From assembly GCA_022316685.1 (NCBI GenBank), contig JAKJHU010000030.1, forward strand, positions 13,653,360 through 13,717,359: 64,000 bases of DNA, written 5' to 3'. The stretch is from Progne subis subis. Lineage: Eukaryota > Chordata > Aves > Passeriformes > Hirundinidae. Numbering within the stretch: position 1 is the stretch's first letter; each line of letters starts with the position of its first letter. Below the pieces are notes generated by a model. The model saw only the letters and a program-made list of their open reading frames with translations. It did no database searches and was not told where the DNA came from. The position numbers and the translations under genes are program-made. Of the stretch, positions 1 through 13,647 are shown in pieces.

Positions 1-516
1 GCCTGGAAGCACTGCTCATCCCCAGCAGGGATCTGCCAGCGCTCAGATACACAAAGCAGCCAGTCAGGATCAAGTCAGCAAGCTGAGGTTGTGATTATGC
101 AATTAATTGCTCAGCTACAACTGTAGGTTCTCCTGCATAATCGGGCTGATAAACATCAAATTTTTTCTGGCGTTGCTTCGCATCCTAAATGATGCACTCA
201 GAAGTCAGAAAGAAGGCAGATAATATCCAGAAAATCCACTGAGGAGAGGAGCATTGTGTTGCTGGGCATGGGATAAGCCATGCAGAGACTTTGGGCTCGG
301 TGTACTCTGTAAACCCAGAATACTTCTGATGACTGTCACAGTCTAGCACTATATACTACAATGGCACCAAGGTAGTTACAAACTCAAATTTCTCCTGGAA
401 AATCATCTATGCATGGACCAATTCTATAGAGAGGGCACAAAGGCACTTACAAACCTGCTCTTCAAATGGAAAGGGGTCAAATCTCTGCCGGGTGCATGCA
501 GCTTTTTGGAAAAAAC

Positions 517-571
517 ATCAAAAACAAACAAACAAACCCAAACAAAAAACCACAAAAAACCTGAAACATTG
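517..571. repeat. A/C-rich low-complexity tract
   Basis: The tract consists of AAAC/AAAAC-type units (aaacaaacaaacaaaccc followed by aaaaaaccac-type units). It is irregular, without a constant period. Two other tracts in the window have the same flavour (4479-4620, and its complement at 49471-49594). Confidence 0.7.
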
Positions 572-3500
572 CTTTATAAACCAGCTTCCACCTGAAACTA
601 TAGTTTTGTTGTCTCCACAAACAGTGACTGCTTTCTGCTCCAGTGAAACATTATTTTTAGTGTGTCTCTGCTCTTGAAGAGGTCAGGGCTTAGCTCTGAA
701 CAAGAAAGAAGCATCCTTTGAAAAGCTGTTGACACAGATCTGTCACTCTGGAATTTAAAAGAAAGCAGAGAGGTTTGTAGAAGAAATATTTTGATTCTTT
801 CTAATTTGATACAATAGGCACAACTTAAGAACATATGTGACTGAAGAGTTATTCAACCTTTGTGATTAACACAGAACTGTAAATAAAGAAACAATTGCTT
901 AATCAATTATTATTGTACAAAGTGACTGAACTTGGAGACTGAAGTGCTGCCACATGTATTTTACAAAGCTTTTACTCATCGGTCTTGGAAGGAGAGGGAA
1001 GGGAGGAGGGACAACCTGACAGGATTGGAGAGGCAGAGTATGGAGCCAGGTGTGCTAAGCACAGTAAAGCACCACGGTAACAGAGACTCCTCGGACAGCT
1101 TGGAGCAGAAAGACAGCCCAGTGAGCCACACAGTCAGGACCAAAGAGCTGTCCATACCATTTTAAAGGGGAATTAATACAGTAGGTATTGGGGAAAAGAT
1201 AAAGCTGCATCAGCATCTTTTTTTACCCATCAGTGATTTATGTCATTGTTGCTTGCTAAAAAATATCCCAGTCCCATGGGAATTAATGGGAAAATTCATG
1301 CCAGCTCAAAGACAAGGTGGCTTTCACCTCCCACCTCCTGCTCCATGTTCACTCCCCTTACGGGCACCCTAGCAGAGGGCAGGTTGTCCCCACCAGCCTG
1401 GCCATCACCATCTCACCACCAGAGGCTCGGCCACAGACAGCTGGACAGGAATAGCAGGGTCTGGGTGGGAAACACAGACCCTGAGGAAAACCAAAACTGC
1501 AGGTGCAGCCTCCTGTAAAGCATTTCAGTGAATAAATCAACCCCAAGACTCCTTCAGCGCAGGTATAACCAAGACTCTATTTATTTCTGTTAATCTACAT
1601 TGCACTGACAACAAACAAATTCTGTCTTGGATATGAGCAAACGCACGTACAACATACATGCAAGCTGTGTCTGCCCACCTGCACCTTGTGCCCACATAAT
1701 ATTGCTGACAGACATTTATAGCTGTGCCCACACCAGGGCTAGGTCAGCTCTGGAATTTCACAGCTACAATTTAACACATTCCTAAACAAACATCAGCCAA
1801 AGCAGAAAGAAAGCAAAAAGAAAATAAAGAAACTAAATAATATATTGCATATTCCACCACAGAATTTCCCAGCCTTTATGGTTTCATGAACTTGAGTCCT
1901 TCATACTGAGAGTTCTACATGAAGTCTCTAATACAGCAAAAGCTAAAAAGGTAACAAGACCAACTTCATTTACAGCTGCATTGAGAAGATATTAAAATTA
2001 CACCTAAAAGAGCTACTTTATGCAAGTTTTGGAGACTTGAGAAGTCTCTTCCTCATTTCCTCCGGTATCCACTGTGAGTTTCAGAGAAATAAGGAAGCAT
2101 TCCCCCAGAAGTATGACTAACTGAAAAGATCAAATGTAAATGCCTTACTGGAATTCATATAATGTATCATTTGTGACTTCTCTACTGGAAGCGTATCTAT
2201 CTTGGCTCATACCAAATATACATCCTTATCCACTTCATACAGTGTGCATATTGATAAAAAAGTAACAGAACAAAGTGATTAAGGAGAACAGCGTATCTAA
2301 ATTTTCCAAAGAACTGAATAAATATCTGCACTTATTGAAACTAATGGTATTTTAATAAAATGAGAACAAACTACTACATTGAGTTGGTCAAAACTTTTTG
2401 GCTGTGAGAATTTCCTGATAAATGTGATACAACTGCAAAGATTTTCTATTAGGAGATGGTACATTGGGTAATTCTCTGCTCTTCCACACCAAAAATTCTA
2501 CTTATAAAAGGTTTTAAATGCAAGTTCAAATCAGCCTTTTGAAAGAAATTTGATTAACTTTTAGATATAAACTGTCATCTCAAATTGAAACATCATAAAA
2601 ATTCCCACAGAAACCTGCATGTTTTCAAGTTAGCCCTTCCTTTCCTCCCTCAAAACCCAAAAGGTATTTGTTCCCCAGTCTCTTGTAAAGAGAGCGAACC
2701 CTGAAACCTCTCTAAGGTCTTAAAGCTATTTATGCACATAGACAAAAAGCTCTGACATGACTACAATGAAAACTCAAGCATTAAATACTAACATTTCACA
2801 GTATGCCTAGCAGAAAAGTTCAATACATATATAAAACAAGATCAACACAGAACGATTCTAGCAATGCAGTCCAAACACAGGCAAAGCCCAGAATCAGTTT
2901 CAGTTTATTTTTATTGGGTGCAATTTATAATATGCTCTGACTCACTATTTATTTCCTCAAGACTTCATACAAAAAGTGCTGCTCTTTTGATAATCTATCC
3001 TACATGTTTATTAAAATAGACAGAGTGAAAGGGAAACATCAAACTGTCAGAGGATCATTTTTAGTTTCAGGGATATTTTATATGCCACCTCTTAGAACTT
3101 CAATTTATGACTCTCCTTAATGGATACTTTCAGGGTTGATTCTAACATGTTAAGTGGAAATTCCACTGGTTTGTTACTGCAATGCTTTCTTTATGACCTG
3201 TCCTCACACATCACTTAGGTCTGGCTTATTAATACCGACAGCCGTTTGCTGAACAACACAGAGCTGCTTAAAACTAGTTGCTTTCACTTGCATCCTTCCT
3301 GTATTGAAATGTTATTTGCTTTTATGGCCATTTTTGGCCTAACACTTCTCCAGCATTTCACAAACGTAAAGAAGACTGAAGTTACCATAAGGTTTTTTAC
3401 CTCTTTCAAGGCAGAATAGAGATTTCCTCCCCAGAGCTAGACAAGAGCTGTGTCTTACAAATATCCCAAGAGCATGAGCCTACAACCCAACCACTATTCC

Positions 3501-3891
3501 TGCAAATAACAAGGTAACAAAAGCCACGGGAGCAACAGTGGCTTCAAGCTTATTAGATGAGACATATGCAGCATCTTTAGGTCTTTCATCACGTTTAAGT
3601 GTTGGTTGTGTCACTCCTCACCACTGTGTTCAGGCCTTCAAAAATTTGGGCTATGTTAACTGTTTGACTGGCCATTCATCTAAGCTTCTAAAATCTAGAA
3701 GAGTTTAATTTGGGCAAAACACAGTAATAACACCTGGAGCTCTTAATGAAGAGCCTGTTGTCATCTAAGTCATTCCAGCTTGAAGCTTGCTTCACTTCTC
3801 TTGCATAAGCCACATCTTTCTGACTTTAATATGGCAGAGCTCACAAACAGCTCTGGAAAAGTCTTCCAAGCAGTGAGATACAGAGTAAGAA

Positions 3892-4055
3892 TTCACAGAA
3901 CAGTTAAGGCTGTGAGGGACCACAGGTGGGGTATCTGGTCCAACCTTCCTCCTTAAGAAGGATCTCCCTAGAGCACACTGCACAGGGTTACACCCAGACG
4001 GTTCCTGAGTATCTCCAGTGGGGGAGACTCCATAACCTCTCCAGTGTTGAGCTAG
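3892..4055 (-). mobile_element. CR1 LINE 3' fragment, antisense
   Basis: Read on the plus strand it follows the layout of an inverted bird CR1 3' end: TTCACAGAA, then a diverged 'gagggaccacaggtggg' block, then GTCCAACCTTCCTCCTTAAG, then GGAGACTCCATAACCTCTCCAGTG. The element is therefore on the minus strand, 5'-truncated to about 165 bp and well diverged. It lies in the same orientation as SNTB1 inside its intron 1. The family is recognised from remembered CR1 consensus; the exact subfamily is not assigned. Confidence 0.75.
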
Positions 4056-4478
4056 AAGAGCCCACCATGACATGCTAAAAGCAGAGACCCAATGGGTAAC
4101 AGGCAGCTTGGCCTCTCCAGACCTGGCAAAGCCCAGCAGCCTAAAGGTGCCATGCTGGCCCTGAGTACATATGAAGGTCAAGCAGCAAACAAGGAATACC
4201 TGTTGATGGGACTGTTTATTACAGAAGTATGCATATAAATACAACTTATGGTCTGTGTCTCTCTGCCCAAGAATATATTTATATGGTAGGAATCCTGCTG
4301 GGTCTCTGCAGACGCTTCTCCATCCCAGCCACCCATCACTGATGGAAGAGGCACCAGGAAAGTCTATCACTGCATGAGACAGGACAAGTAGATTAAAAGG
4401 GACAGGTAGTTACCATTAGTAATGTGTTCAAAACAATCGTAATTTGGAAACCTTTTTTCTGTTCACAGTATCCTCCAC

Positions 4479-4620
4479 AAAAAAAAAAAAAAAAAACCCA
4501 ACCAAATAAACAAAAACCCAAAAACACACACACACCAAAAAAACTCCAAAACACAACAAACAAACAAATAAACCCAAATAAGAATCCCCAAAACCAGACA
4601 AAAGAAATCAAATAAAACAC
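4479..4620. repeat. Poly-A plus AC-rich low-complexity tract
   Basis: An uninterrupted run of 18 A (4479-4496) is followed by about 120 bp of A/C-only sequence with AAACC, (AC)n at about 4525-4536 and CAAACAAACAAAT units. Long open frames across it (lysine/asparagine-rich on plus, phenylalanine/glycine-rich on minus) are composition artefacts. Confidence 0.8.
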
Positions 4621-7600
4621 CTCACAAATCCTGCTCACCTTATTCCTGGAAAATAGTTCTGAACATTCAATATTTAAATATCTCCCTTGGCTTCACATCA
4701 ACAAGAGAAGAATCCTTCTGGCTTCTACCTGGGAAGAGTAAAACCGAAAGGAACCTGCCTGCTATAAGGGAAATCACACCTGCCATGACAATCCTGCCAG
4801 TCCCTCTGCTAGCTTTGTCTTTCCAGGCTGTTTCATGGGGACTAAAGCCCAAAGCCCAGGATAAACAGATTAAACTTTCACTGAGTTAAAACTATTAGCT
4901 TAAAGCAGCCTCTAAAGATACATGCTGGATAACTCTAAACCTCTCTAACATCGTCACACAGCTGTCTCTTTCTCCCTTGCAGAATCGGATAATCAGAGCC
5001 AAAGGCAGTTTAACATCAGTATAGTAAATCATCCTGGAAATATCTTGAAATATTCTTGAAATAATTCAGACTAAAGTGGAGATAGGTTATTTCCATGGTG
5101 TAGCTTTTCCATGCTCTCTCATAATGTCTTGATTATGTTAAAAGCCAAAATAGATACTGCACCAGCTGTATATGCCTATGGCAAATGGAACATAAAATTT
5201 AATTAATGGTCCCATTTCCCTGAAAGGGCACATGAGGCTGATAAATATTCCCAAGAAGTCATGTTACCTGTTGAAGCAAATCAGGTAAGTTGTGTCTCCT
5301 TTGCCAGAAAAGACTTTATATTCTGATATACAGATATATACTTTTTACATTTTATTTTTATGTTATGATATAGTTGTAGCTTTCTGATATTTGGAAAAAA
5401 AAAATTCTGTTTCTCAGGTACTTAGGCCATATCAGGAATTTACCAATTTTCAGCCTGACATTAAAGTGAACAGAAGCTGTTCATATAGATGCCCACACAC
5501 ACGTTATTCACCTGTGTGCTGCCTTGAAGCTACGTCACTGCTCAAATACGTGTCATCTTCAGAAGGAAATATCCCAGAGCAGAGAGGAATAAACAGCCAC
5601 AGCTTCAGCTCTGATGACTTCTAGAGCTCTGCCAACAAGCACAACATCCAACAGTTTAGCAAAAACCTGTGCATCATTTTTAGAAGGAGCGTGCTATATG
5701 TTAATAATTTCTAATCGGAGACAGTTTTTCCACAGTCTATTTTTCTGCCTCATTTCCTTACCATTAAAAACTCCATTTTACCGAACAGTACAATACAGAT
5801 GTGCTGCTTTAGCAGTGACCTACTTTGTTATGCCCTTAGCATGTGTGCAACAAAGCCATAACCAGTTCAGTAGTTCAAGTTCTAGACAGACAAAATTAAA
5901 GCCAGACTGTAACAGAAGCGTACAGTAGCAGCAGTCAGAAATCCGTATCTGCCAAAGAGATATGTGGAAATTATGTCCCTTAATTGAATTTATGTTAAGG
6001 AACAAACAACCTAACAGTGAGGCAATATCTAGTGTTGAAGCAATCTGATGAACTAGTCACAGCTGATTAAACCTTTTTAAAACAAGTTTATTAACTTATG
6101 TTCTGGAAAAAAATATGCTTTGAGTGCTAATTGGATGATGAACAAACCAGTTCATCTTTTCCAACTTCCCCACAAGCAAACTTCTGTGTCCTAGTTCATT
6201 ACTCAGTTTAGCTGGACTCTGAGATGTTGCAAGATGCTGGATGTCATAATTTCAAATAATCCTCTCTCCCAGAACTGCAAGGTAAAGAAGGCCAAGCTAT
6301 TAACGATCTTTTAAAGCACAGAGATAGGTCTCATAGAGCACCTTCCCTGGTCCTGCAAAATAGCAGCTGACACATTTATTTAAGAGCATGAATGAGATTC
6401 ACAGCACACCTTCCAACATGTAACATGAATGACAAGTAGCGCTCCATGCTTTCTACATACTTTGTAGTTTCTCACAGACCTCTCTAGCCCAAATCAGCCA
6501 TGTCTCACCTTGAACATCTTCAAACTGCCTCCTTGCTTGCAGTGACACTCCTCAAGACAAGTACCAAAAGCTGCCACTCCCCTGATGTTCCTTCCCACCT
6601 TTACAACAAACTTTGTGCCTCTGCCAAAACAAGTCAACTTATTCCTCCTATTCTGAGTCTTAACTCTCCCAATCTGCCATAAGAGTACAGTGATTGCTCT
6701 AAGAACAGATGTCCTGGTAAAGACCCTTAGCACAGGCACACCTTATGCTGGCAGAAGCATTTTTCTCCACTCAACAGTTTAATGTTTGGGGAGGTGACAT
6801 AGTTGAGCCAAGTGCAGCCCATTTCACACCAGCTACAGCTGCCGTAGTGACACCAGTGTGGGGCTGGGAGGGGCTAAAAGAAGAACCTGGCCACCTCCAC
6901 CCACCACGTCAAGGCCAGCAAAGCTGCGTTCTATGGGCTACTCACAAACTCTATATGATAGAAGTTAAAGGACTTTCTGCACATTCTAGAAATACTGCTA
7001 CCATCCCTTCTTCTCCAACTACTTTTCTGAGATGCTTGAGGAACTGTTTCAGACTTGGAAAGCAAAGCCAGAGTCTTCCATGCTGTACTGGGACAGCTTT
7101 GTTCCCAACACATTTTGTTCACTTATGCTATTGCTCTCTTGAACTACTGTTTCGTCCAATTTCCTTTCTACTGAAATAGCTGTACCAGTTCTAACATGTA
7201 GCCATGGCAACATAATCTTGCAGAATAAAGGACAAAATAATCCTATGATCAAGCATCTAAATAAGAAAAATGGAATGGAAATAATGTGTTCTTAAAGCCT
7301 GAAAACAGAGTGACTACTGTATAGGTTACAAAGACAGCAGACTCTCTAATACTTATGAACTCCAAATGAACACAAACAGATGCTATATTTACAGCCAAAT
7401 TTATAGATACATTACTAGCAGGGCAAGTTCCACACCATGTACTATAAAAACAATGAGATTAAGAGAATAAAAGAAAGTTAAAACTCATTCATAGCTTACA
7501 CCCGAAACCATCAACCTAATGGGATCTTCACTTGAGCTGGGGTGTCCCAAACCTAAACTGGTTTGAATTCTGGACACTCATCTCCCTCAGGGCAGACATG

Positions 7601-10600
7601 CAGTGAGCATCTCTGACCCAAACCCAGTGGGCAGCAGGGGTGGGGAGAGGCCAGTGCCCTTGGCATCACCTGTGTGAAAATGCTGTCCTGAGAGGATGGA
7701 AATGGCCTTCAGTGAAAAAGCACCTGCCCCAGCAAAATTAAGATACAAACACGGTTTTATTAACCATAGCAGAAGCCTTCAGCTTTCAATTCTACTCCCA
7801 TGGTTTAAAGATTCTTTAAAGAGCTATACCAAGATTTAAATTTAATTTTTATGAAGAAATTACAACTGGGATTTTAGAACATGCTTTTTTATTTTTGAAT
7901 GATATTTAACATGTATAATCTGTATGTGCAATTGAAACCCAGGTCTTTAGACATATTTAATCTTCTAAGCACCCTTAAGGAGATGGTAGCAAGTTGCTTT
8001 TATAGGGATTAGTATATTTCCAGGGTGGGGGGATTTACAGGGCACCCTGCACTTGGTCCAAATAAATCCAGGAATGTGTTGCCCACAACTGCCTTATATT
8101 CTTTAGAGTAACCGAGACAGGGGACTCATACAAGAATTACTGCAAAGAGGATGTACTGATTTTTATCTGTGAAAGGTAATACAGGCTGTCTGGACTGCTA
8201 AATTAGCCTGTAATCTAATCTAATCAATGAAAAACACATCAAGTGTTGCCACTCAACCTTCCCCATGAGCTGCAGGCAGCTGAAACAATCAAAACCGAGA
8301 TTCTCAGAACTACTTAGACCTGGAACCCTTAGAATAAGATTACCTGCTCCTTTCCCTTTCAATTTCACTTTCAAACAGACGTGTGCCAAGGGCAGCTACG
8401 TGAGCCATGAAATGTACAGCTTCTAAATATAAGGCATTTCCTTAACTGCATATCTGCTGGTATAAACTCCACCCACCCCCACCCCCAAAAAAAGGTGTTT
8501 TGTCCATACATATACTGAAAGTATAAAGAATAACTATGCATACAATTTGTAGTCACTGAGATTTACAGCCCTGACCTGACTGTAGTAACTAGTTATGTCA
8601 CATATACACTTAAAAAGTGCCCTGTGCCTCATTTTTCCTGTATACTTCCAGGAGATTCACTTTTTGGATAAATACTGTATTTTGTTTTCCTCAGAAATCT
8701 CCTGTTGTCACTACTTTATTGAGAGAAACACAAAAACATAGATAACATCAAAAACTACAGCCAACAAGAAGCCCATACCTATTTTATACTATTTCAACAT
8801 GTAATTCACACAGATAGGATTGCTTTGCTTCACCCAGAGCAAATTAAAAAAGAGTAGGAAAGGTAGAATCCTTACAGTTCTTACAGAAATACTGACTGGA
8901 AAATAATACATGTTACTACAGTACAAACTACATTGTGCTTATTCTTACATAGCTTTAAAGCTGTGTATTAGTCCCAAGAAAGTCACAGAGGATGACTATA
9001 GTCTACTGTCCATATGCCAGAATTCACCATGCAGGGGGCTGCCCCTCTGTGGGAAACTTACGCAAAGCCAGGGATGCCGCCAAAGCCACTTCTCCACAAA
9101 TCTTGCAATTGTGTTAACTGGGAATCATTCAAAACCAATGAAACTCTAACAACACTAAGAAGATGCTCCTTTTTCCCACTATGTACCTTGCACCACCATC
9201 ACATACGTTAAACAAGTTATGGAAAAATACCCTGCAGACAGATAGCAAAAGCCACCAGTGCAGAGGTTTTTTTCTTCACATCCCAATACAGCATCTTGCA
9301 GGGGGGTCCTGTTTGACATTAGCATAGGTTACTTCAAGTTTTCATTTTTTTCACTGAACACATAGAGAATACAAGTAAAGCACAACCAGTTTGGTTACAG
9401 AGCACGCCAGGGGACTGCTCTTATCCAGGATGCTTTGATAAAAACAAACACCTTTGGTGTCTTGAGAGTCACTTGAATGTAATGTTCTTCACACAGCATG
9501 AGAGGGGCTGCTTGATTTTCCAAAGTGCTTACTTAAGAAGCCCAAATTTAACAGAACCACAAGGAAATTATATGTACACACAATTGCTGTCAGGATAATT
9601 TTAGCTTCCTTCCACACCTGGAAAAACGTATTGCACAAGGAGGCTGCCTTGTTTCTCATGTAAGGAAACTCTCTCTGCTACTGAATGCTGGTGAGAAGAT
9701 CCATCCTGCTGTTCTGAGCACCTGAGAAGCCACCCAGGGCTGACAAGCCCAACATCAGGGCTACCCCCAACCCTGCTCCCTCTGCCTGCTTTGCTCCCCA
9801 CACCCAGGCTGTGATGGGCAGCTCACAGGAAATTAAACCCTGCAGGCAGAAGTGGTCCATCCCCACAGATGAGGAGACAGAATGATTTCTAAGGGATCAA
9901 GTCCTTCTTCCTCATCACCTCCCTCTCCTCTTGAGCCTTTTGTCTTACAGCTCCTCTAAAGGCAGTATCACCTGTTGCCTTATTTCCCTTCTGTTCATCA
10001 AATTCTACTGGATTTAAGGCACCCTGGCCAACTACACAGTCCACACCTCTAAGAATGAACTTTAGCTTAGTAGCTGAATTATACATGTGTTAGGGATGGA
10101 AAATGAGAAGACAGCACAAGCCAGCATGGCTATTAAATTTGTTAGAGTAGGACCTCTCCTACGGGGCTTTACAGCTGTGGCCCCCCAACACCAGCACAGC
10201 TGCTGCAGCTACACCACCCCTGACCCTTCAGCAAATCTCTCCACCAGCTCAGAGACAGGGATCAATGCAAGAAAAGGGGCAAGTGTTAAAATGAAGCATT
10301 GGCTGATCCCTTCTCTTCACAGACCTTCCTCTTCCTGCCACCCACCCGGGTGCCAGCCCTGCCTCCCACACAGGGTGCAGAGGCCTGGAGAGGGATTTTC
10401 CACTCCCTTCCTCCCTGCACAGGAATGCAGGAGAGACTTCAGTTTAGTGCTGAGCTGGTAAATGCCTCATTTCACTGAGCAAGCAGTTTTAGGCAGGACA
10501 CTATATAACAGGCAGGCTCTAGTGCTCTGATATTGGGTGCATTGAGCCACACCTTCCCTGCCATAACCTCTAGGAAATACAATATGGTGAGACCCTTTCC

Positions 10601-12004
10601 AGGAATGCACAATGCACTGGGCAATACTCAGAGCCCTGCTGCACCATGAAATGTATTTCTTCTGCTTCACACCTTGCCATCCCTTTGCAAATTCAGCTTT
10701 CCTGGACTGGAAGTCACAAACAAATCTCAGAATCTCCCTAAAATGTAAATCTTACATTTTGACCCTGGAAACATATGCTGGCTTTGCTCCATGAACTGGA
10801 GAAAGAGTCTAGAGAGGAGCTGCACAAGGGTCTTGCCCTGTCCCCTCACAGACTGTTTTTTGCCATATATAACTCTCTAAGAAGTCAGGAAATGGCAAAA
10901 TCCCATAGTCTGTAAGGAAAGGAAAATCAAGTGTTGCCCTTCTATACTTGAAAGAGTAAAAAGAACTTTTGGATTTTCCTTCCTTTAGTAATAAAAATAC
11001 CATTTTAGACTCTGCTGCTGAAGAATGAGCTTCAAAGTGGGCAACAGAATCGTAGAGAATTATTCTAAGCTGCCTGTTTTCACAAGCCATTCATGTGGAG
11101 TGGGTCCCCCCAAAGGGAGCAGCCCTTCCAGGCAATGCTGGAGACAACGTTTGGTTTGGTTACTCCGCTGAAATAGCAAGAGAAAGGCAGTACAAAATAC
11201 TGAGTGCAGTGTCAGAATACTTTAACTCTACATACAGGTCACTACCGAAATATACTCTCATTTTGCAAATTACAAATTCAATTGCAGAAACTACTACTGG
11301 GGCACCTCAGCATGCAGTAAAGAAATGCAAGAAATAAAGAAATAGCTGTGATGTCAAAAGGGGTGAAAAAGGGTGTTTAGAGTCCCCTCTGAAATGGCTT
11401 CATCTTCCCTCCTCGCCCAGAAGAAAACGGAGGGATTCTTAAGGCTGGCACAGCAGCACCGTACTCAGGTGCTGCTGCTGCAGGCACTACACAGAGGGAG
11501 GAAGACTATTGCAAGCACTGTACACATTACTCACTAGGTCAGAGCAAAGCTCAGCCACTACCTGGCCTGCACCCCAAAAAGCCCTTAAACTGCATAAACA
11601 AATCAGTGATAAAATTTAGATGTAACAGCCTCACTTCAAACCGCCCAGAGAAGTTCATATTAATACTTCAGAGGTATATCTGTAATCAATTCAGCTGCAG
11701 TGAGGGAAGACAAGCTGTACTTTGGTCCTGCAGGTATTGCAGGGCACAGAGGGAGAGGAGACACAATTGTCCTCGGCTTCTTAAATCCTCATGGAGCACT
11801 AACTCCTCCAGTTTTCACTGTCACAGGGACAAGAAAACAGTTTCTCAGCACACGCTGCTGCGGAATACAATAGCTCACCTTCCCTCCCTTTCAAACTTTT
11901 TCTGTAACTTTATGCCGTAGTTGGCTGCTCACAGCTGATTCCCGGCTGTGAGCAGCCAGCAAGCAGCAGCATCTCCTTTGCTCCTCAAAATAACCACCAA
12001 AAAT

Positions 12005-12097
12005 CCACGCGTGCAGAAATACGCGGTACGGAAAGGTCCACAGGTACAGCGAGGCGGGAGTGCCCGCGGCTGGCAGCAAAGCGACGGCACCGGGGAA
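12005..12097. promoter_or_regulatory. Intronic CpG-dense patch near SNTB1 promoter
   Basis: About a dozen CpGs fall within roughly 90 bp (around ACGCGTGC, TACGCGGTACGG, GCGAGGCGGG and CCCGCGG), separated from the main island by about 650 bp of ordinary sequence. It lies about 1.6 kb inside intron 1. CpG retention suggests an unmethylated regulatory patch, an island shore or an alternative promoter. No exon is evident. Confidence 0.4.
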
Positions 12098-13124
12098 GGC
12101 AGCGCTGCAGCATGCCTCAAATGCCATTGACCTCCGGTTAAATGAACTTGTGGGCAAATATGTAATCACTTTATCACACACACGCCAAGGGCAGTTCTGA
12201 AGTTGTTCATTCTCTCAGGTGGAGCAAGTAAATTAGTCCTTGTGAAAAGGCAGGGATTGAACGTTTGCGCACGCCTCTCTCCTCACGAACTCGTGGTCTG
12301 GGGGAACCGGGCTCTGCTTTTCTACTTGCTCCCCCCTCACATCCGCCCCGTTCTGGGGGGACACCCTCCCTGCACATCTCCTCCACGCACACCAGCGTCT
12401 GCTCCGCTCTCTGAGGTCAATTTCTAAGGCTACGTTTCACAAAACTGTTTCAGTGACCCTTGAGAAAGTAAAAGGCGCTGCTTTGCAGGGATGGCTAATG
12501 AGTCCGTGAGGCACCGCCAGCTTCATTTAAACCGCTTTGCCCCCACGCCCCATCCCCGATCGGGAGTAGGGTGGTGGAAGGAGGAACTGGAGAGAAGAGT
12601 CGTGTCGGTCGTTTCGAGATGACGAGGGCAAAGTCACGCAAGCTATTCCCTTAAAACCAGGGGAGGAGGGGGGCTTCCTTTACTTCTTTAACCCCTCCTC
12701 TCACAGTACCCAACTCTCCCCACCTTTCTTGGGCTGAAAAGACGTGAAAACGTCCAGACGGCAGATCCAGAAGATCCCTCACCCTGCAGGAGGCTCGGTC
12801 AGGCTCCCTCAGAGAGCCTCAGCCCAGAGCAGACCCATCTCCGCGACCGGACGGGGCTGCGGAGCCTCCGCCGACCGCGCTCGGACGGGGCTGTGGGGAC
12901 TGCTCCGGCGGATACGAGGGCGGAAAGTTCAAGCCCGGCTGCCCGGCATCGCGCTTGTCCCTTCCCCAGCGGCTGTGTACATAACACACGCCGTCGAGGG
13001 TCCCGGCGCGGCGTACAGGGTGTGAACTCTCCCCGCTGGAAAAAGGCGCCCGGAGGAGCAGGGCGAGACGCGCGGGGTTATCCCCTCGGGCAGCCGAGCC
13101 GCCCAGCGCCACAGCCCCCCGCTC

Positions 13125-13132
13125 CCCTACCT
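13125..13132 (-). other. SNTB1: SNTB1 exon 1 splice donor
   Basis: On the minus strand the exon ends AAG and the intron begins GTAGGG, with the GT at 13130-13129. Translation past this point gives a Gly/Arg-rich run unlike syntrophin, so the reading frame must stop here. The split falls after the first base of a codon (phase 1), which restores the conserved Val when joined to the next syntrophin exon. The +3 to +6 bases (AGGG) only partly match the donor consensus. Confidence 0.88.
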
Positions 13133-13647
13133 TCCAGCAGCACCTCCTTGCCGGCCCGTTTGAGCGCCTGCACCGCCTCGTCGTGAGTGGCATCCCGCAG
13201 GTCGGTGCCGTTCACGGCCAGGATGGCATCGCCCACGTAGAGAGCCTGGGTCTGGTCGGCCGCCAGCCCCTTGAAAATCTTGCTGATGAGGATGGGCATC
13301 TTGTTCTCCTTGCCCCCCTTGATGCTGATGCCCAGTCCGCCCAGCTCCTGCTTCAGCACCTTCACGCAGCGCTTCTTGTTGGAGATGGCCTCGGGCACCT
13401 GCTCGGGGGGGTCGGTGAAGGCGGTGCGCACCGCCGCCGGCCCCCCGCCGCCCTCGGCCCCGCGGCACGCCGTCCCATCGCCGCCCAGCCCGTTGTGGGC
13501 CGCGCCGTCGGGGCGCTCCTCGCCGCTCAGCACCAGCGCCTCGCCGCCCAAGTTAGCCAGCACTTTGTGCCAGCGCTCCCGCACCAAAACTTCCAGCCAG
13601 CCGCTGCGCTGCGCCCGGCCGCCCCCGCCCGCCGCCGCTACCGCCAT
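13131..13647 (-). CDS. SNTB1: Beta-1-syntrophin, first coding exon (partial CDS)
   Basis: Syntrophins are membrane-associated adaptors of the dystrophin complex; their PDZ domain binds C-terminal tails of channels and signalling proteins. This exon encodes 172 codons plus one base. Residues about 15-41 ([16 protein letters not shown] onward) are the N-terminal part of the split PH1 domain. A Gly/Ala-rich linker follows to about 73, then a PDZ domain from about 93. The PDZ carboxylate-binding loop is GLGI at 104-107. His155 (in [10 protein letters not shown]) sits at the start of helix alpha-B, as in class I PDZ domains. The block from [10 protein letters not shown] to GKEVLLE is what I know of SNTB1, nearly unchanged. 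The start is the first in-frame ATG, in context AAGATGGCGG; the frame stays open upstream but has no earlier ATG. The exon ends GAAG/GTAGGG (phase 1), matching the family's LLE-V junction. The remaining exons (PH1b, PH2, SU) lie beyond the left edge. Paralogues SNTA1 and SNTB2 are less likely given the MAVAAA start and the exact PDZ match. Confidence 0.95.

Larger units (their letters stand above)
1..13130 (-). other. SNTB1: SNTB1 intron 1, 5' portion
   Basis: This stretch lies downstream of the exon 1 donor on the minus strand and runs off the left edge without another exon. It is mostly AT-rich unique sequence. Recognisable contents are an A/C-rich tract at 517-571, an antisense CR1 fragment at 3892-4055, a poly-A and AC-rich tract at 4479-4620 and a CpG-dense patch at 12005-12097. 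The open frames inside it (for example the 192-codon one at 3792-4370, minus) run across repeat sequence and show no domain. A large first intron is usual for syntrophin genes. Confidence 0.85.

Noticed and set aside
3792..4370. 192-codon minus-strand open frame
   Set aside because: It runs through the antisense CR1 fragment and flanking intron; no domain outside repeat sequence.
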